A DNA stretch of 64,000 nucleotides from an uncultured Eubacteriales bacterium (GCA_900319465.1 ONOL01000005.1:27457-91456), one strand, 5' to 3'. Positions 33,531-41,950 are shown, numbered from the stretch's first letter. Numbers and translations are program-made. Notes: generated by a model not told the origin, from the sequence alone.

Positions 33531-35114
33531 ATGTGCTGTATCATGGGTTTTCAATCCAGGCTGTATACGCCGGAGCAGATCCGGCCCTTCTTTGACCGCA
33601 CCAAATCCCGCGGCCCCGACGATACGCGGATCGAGCCGATCCCGGGCGGACTCCTGTGCTTCCACAGGCTGGCCATCATGGGGCTCGACGAGCGGGGCAT
33701 GCAGCCCTTCTCCCGCGGCGCGGGCAAGGTCGTGTGCAACGGCGAGCTCTACGGCTGGCGCAAACAGCGCGAGGAGCTGGAAAAGCTGGGCTATTCCTTC
33801 ACGAGCGATTCCGACTGCGAGCTGCTGCTGCCGCTGTACGAGCAATTCGGGACTGGGATGTTCGCCCGGCTCGACGCCGAGTTTGCGCTGATCCTCTACG
33901 ACGGCGCGCAGGACCGCCTGATCGCGGCGCGCGACCCCATCGGGATCCGTCCGCTCTACTACGGCACCTTCTCCGACGGCAGCATCGCTTTCGCAAGCGA
34001 GGCGCAGAATCTTGAGGGGCTGTGCGATCGCATCCTCCCCTTCCCGCCCGGCCATTACTACGACGGCAGGGACTTTGTGCGCTACGCGGATCTGACGACA
34101 GTGGAGCGCTTTTGCGGCGACGATCTGGACACGGTCTGCCGCGGCATCCGGGAAAAGCTCATCGCCGGCGTGGAGAAGCGGCTGGACGCGGACGCGCCGC
34201 TGGGCTTTCTGCTCTCCGGCGGGCTGGACTCCAGCCTGGTCTGCGCCATTTCCGCCAAGCTCCTCGGCAGGAAGATCCGCACCTTTGCCATCGGGATGGA
34301 CCAGGACCCCATCGACCTGAAGTACGCGCAGATCGCAGCGGACTACATCGGCGCCGAGCACACCGCCTTCACGATGACGCGCGAAGACGTGCTCGCGGCG
34401 CTGGAGGACGTGGTGCGGCTGCTGGGCACATGGGACATCACCACCATCCGCGCGAGCCTCGGCATGTACCTCTGCTGCAAGGCGATCCACGAGAACACCG
34501 ACGTGCGCGTCCTGCTGACCGGCGAGATCTCCGACGAGCTTTTCGGCTACAAGTACACGGACTTCGCCCCCTCCGCCGAGGCCTTCCAGGCCGAGAGCAA
34601 GAAACGGATCGACGAGCTGCATATGTACGACGTGCTGCGGGCGGACCGCTGCATCTCCGTCAACTCTCTGGAGGCGCGCGTGCCCTTCGGGGATCTGGAT
34701 TTCGTGCGCTACGTGATGCGCATCGACCCGGAAAAGAAGCTCAACCGCTACCGCATGGGCAAATACCTGCTCCGACGCGCTTTTGAAAAGGATGAGATCC
34801 TGCCCCCGGAGATCCTCTGGCGGCAGAAGGCGGCTTTCTCCGATGCAGTCGGACACTCCATGGTCGACGACCTGAAGGCCTATGCCGAGACGGTTTACAG
34901 CGACGAAGCCTTCCGCGCGGGCTGCGCGAAGTACAGCTACTGCCCGCCCTTCACCAAGGAGAGCCTGCTGTACCGGGATCTCTTCGAGAAGTATTATCCC
35001 GGCCAGGCGGAAATGATCCGGGACTTCTGGATGCCCAACCGGGAGTGGGAGGGCTGCCGGGTCAACGATCCCTCCGCCCGCGTGCTGTCCAACTACGGCG
35101 CGAGCGGCGAATAA
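33531..35114 (+). CDS. asnB: Glutamine-hydrolysing asparagine synthetase B
   Basis: The 527-residue enzyme starts MCCIMGF, so Cys2 is the N-terminal nucleophile of the class II glutaminase domain (about 1-190, with RGPDDTR and ARDPIGIRPLYYG). The synthetase domain has the PP-loop SGGLDSS at about 229-235 and LLTGEISDELFGYKY. It makes asparagine from aspartate, glutamine and ATP. A tRNA-Asn T-box controls it. GGAGG lies 9-10 nt before the ATG. Lasso-peptide cyclases share the fold, but the catalytic Cys2 and the T-box argue for primary metabolism. Confidence 0.93.
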   Translation: MCCIMGFQSRLYTPEQIRPFFDRTKSRGPDDTRIEPIPGGLLCFHRLAIMGLDERGMQPFSRGAGKVVCNGELYGWRKQREELEKLGYSFTSDSDCELLLPLYEQFGTGMFARLDAEFALILYDGAQDRLIAARDPIGIRPLYYGTFSDGSIAFASEAQNLEGLCDRILPFPPGHYYDGRDFVRYADLTTVERFCGDDLDTVCRGIREKLIAGVEKRLDADAPLGFLLSGGLDSSLVCAISAKLLGRKIRTFAIGMDQDPIDLKYAQIAADYIGAEHTAFTMTREDVLAALEDVVRLLGTWDITTIRASLGMYLCCKAIHENTDVRVLLTGEISDELFGYKYTDFAPSAEAFQAESKKRIDELHMYDVLRADRCISVNSLEARVPFGDLDFVRYVMRIDPEKKLNRYRMGKYLLRRAFEKDEILPPEILWRQKAAFSDAVGHSMVDDLKAYAETVYSDEAFRAGCAKYSYCPPFTKESLLYRDLFEKYYPGQAEMIRDFWMPNREWEGCRVNDPSARVLSNYGASGE

Positions 35115-35133
35115 CCCCGCTTTGTGAAACACG

Positions 35134-35189
35134 ATCCCTTGTCCGAAGGATGGGAAACCCTTTTCCCATTCTATGGACAAGGGATTTTT
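35134..35189 (+). terminator. asnB terminator
   Basis: The outer stem ATCCCTTGTCC (35134-35144) pairs with GGACAAGGGAT (35175-35185), with inner ATGGGAA/TTCCCAT, then TTTTT. The right arm doubles as the -35 region of the next promoter. Confidence 0.9.
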
Positions 35190-35202
35190 CGTTTGTTATA
35201 AT
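35174..35202 (+). promoter_or_regulatory. Promoter of the double-glycine CW_7 operon
   Basis: TGGACA (35174-35179), 17-bp spacer, TATAAT (35197-35202). The -35 box lies inside the right arm of the asnB terminator. Confidence 0.75.
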
Positions 35203-35255
35203 GAATCCATCTGTAAAGGGCAGAAAACCAACAACCATTCAAGGAGGAAGATACC

Positions 35256-35597
35256 ATGAGCGAAATCATCAAAGCTGCACAGGCCCTCTCTGACGAGGAT
35301 CTCGGCGCCGTCGCCGGAGGCGTTACGAAAAACTATCTCGCGGCTCTGGACGTGATGGCCGGCAAGTACGGCAACGGCGAGGAGCGCAAGGCCCGTCTGG
35401 CCGCCGCCGGCTACGACTTCTGGGCCGTGCAGCATCTGGTGAACGGTCTTGCCAAGGGCTACGACCAGGTCGCCAGAGACGTCATCAACGGCAAATACGG
35501 CAACGACGTCGCCCGCATCAACGCCCTGACCGCCGCCGGCTACGACGCCAAGCTGGTGCAGGACATCGTCAACGGCATGCTGCTGAAGGATCGCTGA
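35256..35597 (+). CDS. Double-glycine-leader protein with two CW_7 cell-wall-binding repeats
   Basis: The 113-residue protein opens with a bacteriocin-type leader, LSDEDLGAVAGG at residues 11-22, with the cleavage point after Gly22. The 91-residue cargo is two CW_7 (Cpl-7 lysozyme type) repeats: AGKYGNGEERKARLAAAGYD with AVQHLVNGLA (about 34-65), and NGKYGNDVARINALTAAGYD with LVQDIVNGML (about 76-109). CW_7 modules bind the muramyl-dipeptide part of peptidoglycan. No catalytic domain is present. AAGGAGGAAG lies 6 nt before the ATG. A C39-type peptidase transporter would be expected to export it; none is in the window. It may be a wall-targeted bacteriocin, a wall-decorating protein or a lysin adaptor. 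Confidence 0.85.
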   Translation: MSEIIKAAQALSDEDLGAVAGGVTKNYLAALDVMAGKYGNGEERKARLAAAGYDFWAVQHLVNGLAKGYDQVARDVINGKYGNDVARINALTAAGYDAKLVQDIVNGMLLKDR

Positions 35598-35695
35598 GAG
35601 CAGCCGCCGCGCTCTCTTTCAGCGCATCGTGCCATCCAATTTCTCAGGGGGCCGGTTCCTTCCGAGCCTGCCCCGGAAGAAAGGAAACGATCAAT

Positions 35696-37375
35696 ATGAA
35701 GATGAATAAAATCCTCTGCCTGCTTCTGGTGCTGATCCTGGTTCTGTCTTTGGGCCAGAGCGCGTTTGCCTCCGGAAACGCCACCGTTCTGATCGAGCCG
35801 GTGAAAGAGGTCAAGCTGCTCACCGTCAAGGAAGCCGCCGACCAGCTCAAGCTGATCGCCTCGAACTTCAAGCAGCTCAAGCAGGACGACAGCTCCTTCG
35901 AGTGGAAATACGCCGTGACCGACCTCGATCATGACGGCCAGCTCGAGCTGGTGGCCGCAGCCATGCACCCGGAAGACCGTTCCACCAATTTCAAGGTCTT
36001 TGAGCTCAGCGAGAAGCTGGACCACTTCGTGTCCTGCAACGTCAAGCTCGAAGAGGGCGAATCCTTCCCCGACATCCTGTCCGACAACGCGGACGCCTAT
36101 TATAACGCCGAAAAAGATACCTGGTCCTATCTGTTCTTTGACAAGGTCATCCTCTCCGAGGACGAGGTCTATACCTCCAAGTGCGCCGTGACCCTGAAGG
36201 ACGAAGCCGTGAGCTACGAGTCTTTCGCCTTTGAGCACGCCGAGCGCATCGACGGTGTGTATCACGTCACCTATATGGATCCCGACGGCCTCCCCATCTC
36301 GCCGGAGAGCTATAACGCGGCAGGCGTCAACGCCTTCATCGACTGCGAAAAGAGCAACGTCAACTTCGACTGGGTCGACGTCGACAAATTCGACCAGAAG
36401 AGTGCGAGCGACAGCTACGCGATCTTCAACGGCGAGAAAGAACCCGAAAAGATCCTTCCGGTGATCCCGACTCCGAGCCCGGCGCCGTCCCCGGCCCCGA
36501 GTGCGAGCCCGAAGCCCTTCGTGCCGCCCGCCTATCTGCTGATCACGAAGAACCCGACCAACGAGAACCGGAAGCCCGGCAGCACCGCGCTGTTCGTAGC
36601 CGGCGCCAACGCCATCAACTCGCTGACCTGGACCTTCGTCTCCCCCAACGGCGGCGAATACAGCGTGCAGAGCTTCGCCTGGAACTTCCCCAACGCCCGC
36701 GTCAGCGGACAGTACAGCACCACCCTCAGCGTGGCCAACGTCTCGCCGGATATGAACCGCTGGGGCGTGTACTGCACCTTCTACTACAACAATCAGACCG
36801 CACGCACGAGCACGGCCTATATCAACATGATCAGCGATCCCACCCCGTCGCCCAAGCCGACGACCCCGCCGACGCCCGCGCCTACCGTGCCGCCCACTAC
36901 GGCCCCGACCGTGCCGCCCACCGCGGCGCCGACGGTACCGCCCACCGCAGACCCCGAGCCTACGCAGGAGCCGGAGCCCGAACCAACCGGAGATCCGGAG
37001 CCTGAACCCACCGGGGAAGCGGAGCCCGAACCGACCGGGGAGCCGACGCCCGAGCCCATTGATTTCGGTCTGACCGGCACCTATATCGCGGACCGTGCGA
37101 CCATGCGCATCACCGGCACGCCCGAGCAGTATTATATCAACATCAAATGGAGCAACAGCGCAACCGAGACCGTTGAGTGGAACTTCCACGGAACCTTTGA
37201 CTTCTATGGGAAGCTGGTTTACTCCGAAGGCATCAAGACCACCACGACCTACGACGAGGAAGGCGGCGCAACTTCCACTTCGGAATACTGCTCCGGTACG
37301 CTGGAATACTCCGCGGCCGGCGAATACATCGCCTGGAGCGAGGCGCCCAACAGGCGTTTCAACCGGGAAGAATGA
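35696..37375 (+). CDS. Large secreted protein with Pro/Thr linkers
   Basis: The 559-residue protein has a signal peptide (MKMNKILCLLLVLILVLSL, cleavage after AFA at about 26). An N-terminal domain (about 30-250) contains TDLDHDGQLELV, a Ca-binding or FG-GAP-like loop. A PSPAPSPAPSASP linker leads to an Ig-like domain (about 278-380, SLTWTFVSPNGGEYS... WGVYCTFYYNNQTA), then a long PT/EP linker (about 383-455) and a small beta domain (about 460-555). No sorting motif. It lies between the CW_7 and LysM double-glycine proteins, 98 bp after the first and 22 bp before the second, probably as one operon. Confidence 0.75.
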   Translation: MKMNKILCLLLVLILVLSLGQSAFASGNATVLIEPVKEVKLLTVKEAADQLKLIASNFKQLKQDDSSFEWKYAVTDLDHDGQLELVAAAMHPEDRSTNFKVFELSEKLDHFVSCNVKLEEGESFPDILSDNADAYYNAEKDTWSYLFFDKVILSEDEVYTSKCAVTLKDEAVSYESFAFEHAERIDGVYHVTYMDPDGLPISPESYNAAGVNAFIDCEKSNVNFDWVDVDKFDQKSASDSYAIFNGEKEPEKILPVIPTPSPAPSPAPSASPKPFVPPAYLLITKNPTNENRKPGSTALFVAGANAINSLTWTFVSPNGGEYSVQSFAWNFPNARVSGQYSTTLSVANVSPDMNRWGVYCTFYYNNQTARTSTAYINMISDPTPSPKPTTPPTPAPTVPPTTAPTVPPTAAPTVPPTADPEPTQEPEPEPTGDPEPEPTGEAEPEPTGEPTPEPIDFGLTGTYIADRATMRITGTPEQYYINIKWSNSATETVEWNFHGTFDFYGKLVYSEGIKTTTTYDEEGGATSTSEYCSGTLEYSAAGEYIAWSEAPNRRFNREE

Positions 37376-37397
37376 CCCTCGGTGAAAGGAGAACACC

Positions 37398-37592
37398 ATG
37401 ACAAATCTGAATGAGGAAGAATTGCAGGCAGTCAGCGGCGGCACCGAGATCCCCTATCTCGTAAAGCCCGGCGACACGATCGGCAAGTTGGCCAAACGCT
37501 TCCATTGCACGGAAGAGCAGATCTGCCGCTGGAACAAGATCCGGCTCACGGACCCGCTGCTCGTCGGACAGAAGCTGGTTCTCCGCTTCTGA
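37398..37592 (+). CDS. Double-glycine-leader LysM mini-protein
   Basis: The 64-residue protein has leader LNEEELQAVSGG (residues 4-15), a textbook double-glycine site. The cargo of 49 residues is essentially one LysM domain (YLVKPGDTIGKLAKRF, then CTEEQICRWNKI and DPLLVGQKLVLRF). LysM binds N-acetylglucosamine in peptidoglycan or chitin. There are two Cys (HCTEEQIC) that could form a disulfide outside the cell. AAAGGAG lies 7-8 nt before the ATG, and the gene starts 22 bp after the large secreted protein, so it is in the same operon. It is the second leader-plus-wall-binding fusion in 2.3 kb. Confidence 0.85.
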   Translation: MTNLNEEELQAVSGGTEIPYLVKPGDTIGKLAKRFHCTEEQICRWNKIRLTDPLLVGQKLVLRF

Positions 37593-37691
37593 GCAGCAAA
37601 AAAACCGATTACAGGATAAAGGCCGCCCACAAGGCGCGCTGTTTCCGCTTTCGCGTCCGCCCCCTCGCGGCGCGGTTTTCAAGCTTGCGGG

Positions 37692-37740
37692 AGAAGGGAC
37701 CGCTGCAAAACATTTGCAGCGATCCCTTCTCTTTTTTCTT
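37692..37740 (+). terminator. Terminator of the double-glycine operon
   Basis: AGAAGGGA plus CGCTGCAAA pairs with TTTGCAGCG plus TCCCTTCT (one mismatch), then CTTTTTTCTTT. Confidence 0.9.
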
Positions 37741-37838
37741 TGTCCTGCTCCGCCCGCGCTTTCCTTGTGGCTGCGGGCGGAGCTTTCTCTTTTTTCGCTT
37801 TCTCTTTTTTCGCGGGTGTCTTCCTTTGGCTTTCGCGA

Positions 37839-40151
37839 TCAGGCTTTCAGATGTCCGGGTGAATGTGCCCCGGCCTTCTTCTTCCTGCGCCTCTGTTCGA
37901 GCAGGGCGATGAGACCGCCGGTCCCGAACACCGTCAGTCCGAAGCCGGAAGCCGCCCGGCGCACGTTCGTCGGGATCGCCACGCCGCGGGTGTTGCGGAA
38001 GAACACCGTTGTATCATCCGTGATCTGTCCCTTTGCCGTCGGAGCGGCAGCCTGGTTCTCCATGGTGCTGCTTCCCACGCTGATATTGATCTCGGATCTG
38101 TAATCCTGCGGGGCTTCCGTGACCACGTAAGTGATACCGAACGGGAGCGTCACGCTCGTCGATTTCCTGTGGCCGAGCCGGAAGCTGTACTTGCCGTCCT
38201 CCAGCTTCGTCCACGCATCCGGTACGGAGTCGGGGTCATAGGCCTGATCGACGTCAAAGAACTGGATCGTGAAATCGAACACGTCTTTCTTGTTGCCCAT
38301 GTTGCCGTAGATACGCTTCATGATCTGCAGCTCAAAGCTCTCGACGCCTTTTCTCACGGTGTTGGTAAAGCGCAGCGTATCCTTTTCGGGATCCTCCACG
38401 GTGTAGCCGTATTCGTTCAGGCTGTAGAACACGGGCGTGGCTTCGAGGACGCCCTGACCGTTGTCGGCGAGGCTGACGACCAGCTTTTCCGTGTGCTCGT
38501 CGTAGATGATCTCCTCATCGGCCTCATTTCCGATCTCCACGATGGAATAGGTGTAGGTTTTTCCGCTGTCGGCAAGCGAATAGGCAAGCTCAAACTGCGC
38601 GCTGCCAAGGTTCACCTGTCCCTCGACGGGTTCGATATACACGGTCTTATCCGTGCCGTCGGTCCCTGTCATCCGGAAGGCAAACTGCCTGCTGGTGATC
38701 TCGCCGCCCTCAAGCTTCTTTTCGAGCGGAATGATAAGAGATCCGGTTGCGCTGTAGACATTCACAAAATTCACTTGCGATGTTTCCTTTGCCGTGATGC
38801 TTCCCTCTGCGTTTTCAGCGCTGATGAGTTCAAAGCCTTGCAGCTCCTGCTCACTGAGCTTATAGGTCGTTCCATGCGGCAAATTCGTGATGTAGACTGT
38901 CTGTCCCGCCTTGAGCTTAATCTCTCCACCGTCGGAAATCGCACCGTGATTCACACCCTCTGCAGAAACGCCGTCGAAAAGCGTCATCGCATATTCTCCC
39001 GTCAACGCGTTCCCTTCGGTATCCCGAAGACTCAGCGTGAAGGTAAAGAGTTGCTCAGCAATGCTTTCCGGTGCCTCAGGAACCGTTTTGGTCAGCTTCA
39101 GCATACCGGGTTCTCTGGAGTTGACGAAGATCGGCTCCGTCTCAGGGTAGCTGACGTCAGCGGACAAAGCCCCCTCCGCCTCACTGACCACGACCACGAC
39201 CGGCACGATCTTGTCATCGCAGACCGTTCCGTTCTTCTCCAGTTCTGAGAGCTCGTAGGTGTAAGTTCCGGCTGTGTAGAACCTCAAGCGGTCGTAAACG
39301 ATCGGAGCCGTATCATACCAGGGATTCTCCAAACCGTCGACCTGCTCTCGTTCGTCAAGCGCGCCGTTTGTGAGGATGACTTCCCCATTGGAAATGGTGG
39401 CTTCTGTCCCATCGGGGCGGCCGGTTTCTTTCAGCAGGAAGCTGAATTCGTTCTCTTCAATTGCCGCTCCCTTCAGCTTTTTGTGCACAGTGATCGTTGC
39501 CTGGGCGTTTGGCGCTTCCAGGACTTCGTTCGTGAAGAGCGCATTCTCTTCGTTTGTTTCGGAATCCGAATAGCTTACGGAATCCACGAACAGCCCGCCG
39601 TCTTCTTCGACAACGGTAACGGTGACCACCACGGCGTTCGAGGCATATCGCATCATCGGATCATCTCCGGGGATCTCACTGATCCTGTACCGGTACACAC
39701 CCGGGGTGATAAAAATCAGCTCATCGAAGCGAACCGGAGCGGTTCCGATCCATGGGTTAGCAGATATGGCGCCGGAATAGGTATCAATGACTTCTTCCTG
39801 CTCGTCCACCGCGCTGTTGACTGCCGTGTATTTCCCGACCATAGTCGGTCTTGCATGAATCGGACGGGAGATTTCCTCCATTTCAAACCGGAACTGCCCC
39901 TCCTGAATCTCGCCGCCCAGCAAAATCTTGTGGACAGTGATATACGCGGATGCGCCGTCAAGATCGTTGGTAAAGAGCGGGCCGTCGCTGTCATAGAGCA
40001 CAGTCGCCGTCAGCGCGCCTTCCGTCTCTTTGATGCGAACGACTACCGTTTCCCTGTGCGTATCGTAGTCGATCCGCGGATCCCGATCCTTTTCGTCCGG
40101 AATGATTTCGGAGACCTCAAATATGTAATCTCCCGGATAGAGGAATGTCAT
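37839..40151 (-). CDS. Pilin-like (FctA/Spy0128-type) multi-domain surface protein, 3' part of a split gene
   Basis: This 770-residue frame is five to six tandem beta domains of the Spy0128/FctA and Cna-B type: repeats of F-x-x-AGTYTYELSE-like strands such as FITPGVYRYRISEI and FYTAGTYTYELSEL, and NLPHGTTYKLSE. The C terminus has a sorting-like tail: IPTNV, a hydrophobic helix (GFGLTVFGTGGLIALL) and RRRKKK. IPTNV is an unusual variant of LPxTG/PTG motifs. The frame begins in the middle of an FctA strand (MTFLYPGDYIFEVSEI) and has no ribosome site of its own. It overlaps the upstream frame by 4 nt and is best read as its frameshifted continuation. Confidence 0.8.
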   Translation of the reverse strand: MTFLYPGDYIFEVSEIIPDEKDRDPRIDYDTHRETVVVRIKETEGALTATVLYDSDGPLFTNDLDGASAYITVHKILLGGEIQEGQFRFEMEEISRPIHARPTMVGKYTAVNSAVDEQEEVIDTYSGAISANPWIGTAPVRFDELIFITPGVYRYRISEIPGDDPMMRYASNAVVVTVTVVEEDGGLFVDSVSYSDSETNEENALFTNEVLEAPNAQATITVHKKLKGAAIEENEFSFLLKETGRPDGTEATISNGEVILTNGALDEREQVDGLENPWYDTAPIVYDRLRFYTAGTYTYELSELEKNGTVCDDKIVPVVVVVSEAEGALSADVSYPETEPIFVNSREPGMLKLTKTVPEAPESIAEQLFTFTLSLRDTEGNALTGEYAMTLFDGVSAEGVNHGAISDGGEIKLKAGQTVYITNLPHGTTYKLSEQELQGFELISAENAEGSITAKETSQVNFVNVYSATGSLIIPLEKKLEGGEITSRQFAFRMTGTDGTDKTVYIEPVEGQVNLGSAQFELAYSLADSGKTYTYSIVEIGNEADEEIIYDEHTEKLVVSLADNGQGVLEATPVFYSLNEYGYTVEDPEKDTLRFTNTVRKGVESFELQIMKRIYGNMGNKKDVFDFTIQFFDVDQAYDPDSVPDAWTKLEDGKYSFRLGHRKSTSVTLPFGITYVVTEAPQDYRSEINISVGSSTMENQAAAPTAKGQITDDTTVFFRNTRGVAIPTNVRRAASGFGLTVFGTGGLIALLEQRRRKKKAGAHSPGHLKA

Positions 40152-41104
40152 CTCGGCAAAGCTTCAGGCTCTTCACCATTTCCGTCAGGTTTTTCATCCT
40201 TAATCTGAGCGTCAGGCGATTCCGCAAGGTTTTCTCCCAGTTTGATCAGCACAAAGGGCGAAAAGCTCGCGCAGTCCAGTTCGATCGCGCAGGCCAGCTC
40301 ATCGACCTGGAAATCCATTTTCTGTGCCATTCCGTTGTGGATATGGTACAGGATAAAATCGCTGAACGCGTCGGCGTCAAGGCGGCTGTTCCACAGTTCG
40401 CGCAGTTTCTCGGATTCGAGACGAACCCTGACGTTTTCGGAAGAATTGCCGAAAACACCGATATCCACAGACATGACCGTGGAAAATGCACGCTTATATT
40501 CCGTTGAAACCGTGCTGCTGAGGCTCTCCGAAAGCGCCGCCTCCGCTGCCTCCGATACCTCGCTGACCGAAAGCTCCGCGCCCGCGCTCTGGCCGCAGAT
40601 CGTCACACGGATCCTGTTGGCTTCATCTCCGTCGAAGATGCTTCCCTCTTTGGGCTCATCAAACACCACAGCAGCGCTCGGAAGCTGCCCGTCCCCTTCC
40701 GGGGTGTCCGGCTGCGTCGGGAGCTGCCCGTCCCCCTCCGGGGCGTCCGGCTGCGTCGGGAGCTGCCCGTCCCCCTCCGGGGCGTCCGGCTGCGTCGGGA
40801 TCTGCCCGTCCCCCTCCGGGGCGCCCGGCTGCGTCGGGATCTGTCCGTCAACCTCCTGCTTCTCTCCGAGCCCATTGTCAGACTCGGACGAGGAAGTCGT
40901 ATTCAATGTCAAATCTCCGCTCGGTTCATTCCCGCTCTCGTTTGCGGGATTGGCCAGGGTCTCTCCCACTTCTTCGCTTGACGTCGTTTCCATCGCCCAG
41001 GCCCGCGCATAGTTATCCATGCCCGTGCAGCCGAGCAGCATCACCAGAGCCAGCAGCAGCGTGAATCCTCTTCTGCAAATCCCTGTCCTGTTCATTTTCC
41101 GCAT
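40148..41104 (-). CDS. 5' part of the split pilin-like surface protein gene
   Basis: The 318-residue frame has a lipoprotein-like signal (LLLALVMLLGC, Cys at about 26), a Ser/Thr/Asn-rich segment, a 13-residue tandem repeat (PEGDGQLPTQPDA-like, about 90-145) and a domain ending in ASFSPFVLI, a common lead-in to repeat domains in Firmicute adhesins. It ends EPEALPR-stop. Adding one T to the TTT at about 40159-40161 would give EPEAFAEMTFLYPG and join it to the next frame. A real frameshift, a phase-variable tract or a sequencing error are all possible. The ATG follows GAGGATGCGG. Confidence 0.75.
   Translation of the reverse strand: MRKMNRTGICRRGFTLLLALVMLLGCTGMDNYARAWAMETTSSEEVGETLANPANESGNEPSGDLTLNTTSSSESDNGLGEKQEVDGQIPTQPGAPEGDGQIPTQPDAPEGDGQLPTQPDAPEGDGQLPTQPDTPEGDGQLPSAAVVFDEPKEGSIFDGDEANRIRVTICGQSAGAELSVSEVSEAAEAALSESLSSTVSTEYKRAFSTVMSVDIGVFGNSSENVRVRLESEKLRELWNSRLDADAFSDFILYHIHNGMAQKMDFQVDELACAIELDCASFSPFVLIKLGENLAESPDAQIKDEKPDGNGEEPEALPR
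40681..40855 (-). repeat. 39-bp tandem repeat coding PEGDGQ(L/I)PTQPDA
   Basis: About 4.5 copies of a 39-bp unit (TGCCCGTCCCCCTCCGGGGC core on the plus strand) within the 5' part of the surface protein gene. The copies are nearly identical, so copy number is likely to vary between strains. Confidence 0.9.
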
Positions 41105-41291
41105 CCTCCCTGCTCTGTGAAAGTCGATTAATGATCATCACGATAGCCTGGCGAAATGCTTCAGCAATTCAACTTGCCGATTTCCATTTCTGAATAACAG
41201 CGTGACTGTCTTACAGAACGTATTTTCCACGTAAATGTCTCCGCCTCTCTTGTTTCCGGTTCAAGCACCTAACAAATTAAAATCCCAATTT

Positions 41292-41320
41292 AGTATACTT
41301 AATTACCTTTGAAAAGTCAA
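41292..41320 (-). promoter_or_regulatory. Promoter of the pilin-like surface protein
   Basis: Minus strand TTGACT (41320-41315), 17-bp spacer, TATACT (41297-41292), giving a 185-nt leader. Confidence 0.75.
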
Positions 41321-41950
41321 AAGAGTACACGAAAATAGTAAATTATTATATTGAAGATTGTGTGTTTACATAATTATATATTTTACCGGTTATCGTCTTC
41401 TAATGCTTTCCCACTTTGGCAGTCGCTTCCTTATAATTTCCTATATCATTCTCATTTCCCGGCTTTACAGAAGAATCCGTTTCGGAAATACGCCTCTGAA
41501 CACGGCAAAAGCCGCGAATGAATAAAAAACAATCCTAACCCATCTTCAAGCATTCGGATAAGGTTCGGATTGTAATCGTAAACGCTGCTGTGAAAGGATC
41601 GCCTGCGGGCAGGCCGGGGCGCGGCTCTGCTATACCCCCGGCATGGCAATCGCTCCTGCCGCCGTCGAATCCTGTGGGAATCGAAGATACAAAAAGATAT
41701 CCCGCTGATAGCGGGGTATCTTTTTTGGCAAAGGGCATGTACTTTGATACAATGAATCACTTTCGGATGAAGGTGATTCATTTTCCAAAATCAGATATAA
41801 AAAATGAATCAACATCGATTCTGGCACTCCGACAATTCGGCTTCTCATGATAGGACAACAATGACACGTCATATTTGTTTTCTCAGGGGAGTTTGAATCT
41901 TTCCTGTTCCGTTGGCTTAGTACGACTATTTTGATAGAATGGCAAGGGCT
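41321..41950. other. AT-rich gap with no supported gene
   Basis: The first 130 bp are strongly AT-rich. A strong plus-strand terminator is at 41696-41726 (GATATCCCGCT/AGCGGGGTATC, then six T), but no gene that would need it is left, so the upstream gene is probably lost. Short frames on both strands here have no ribosome sites or family features. Confidence 0.5.
41696..41726 (+). terminator. Orphan terminator
   Basis: An 11-bp stem with loop GAT and TTTTTT, not preceded by a recognisable gene on the plus strand. Confidence 0.8.

Noticed and set aside
33531-35114. Lasso-peptide or RiPP cyclase role for the AsnB-fold protein
   Set aside because: It keeps the glutaminase Cys2 and full glutaminase domain and is under a tRNA-Asn T-box, all pointing to asparagine synthesis.
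35174-35179. SARP-type site before the CW_7 gene (ATTCTATGGACA resembles the repeats at 62731)
   Set aside because: There is only one copy, within a terminator arm, and its distance to the -10 box differs from the 62.7-kb promoter; the likeness is probably chance.
33486-35180. A 564-codon minus-strand frame opposite asnB
   Set aside because: It covers asnB with its Cys2, PP-loop and T-box, and has no start signal.
41452-41781. A 109-codon minus-strand frame in the AT-rich gap
   Set aside because: No ribosome site and no family features; it spans a plus-strand terminator hairpin and low-complexity sequence.
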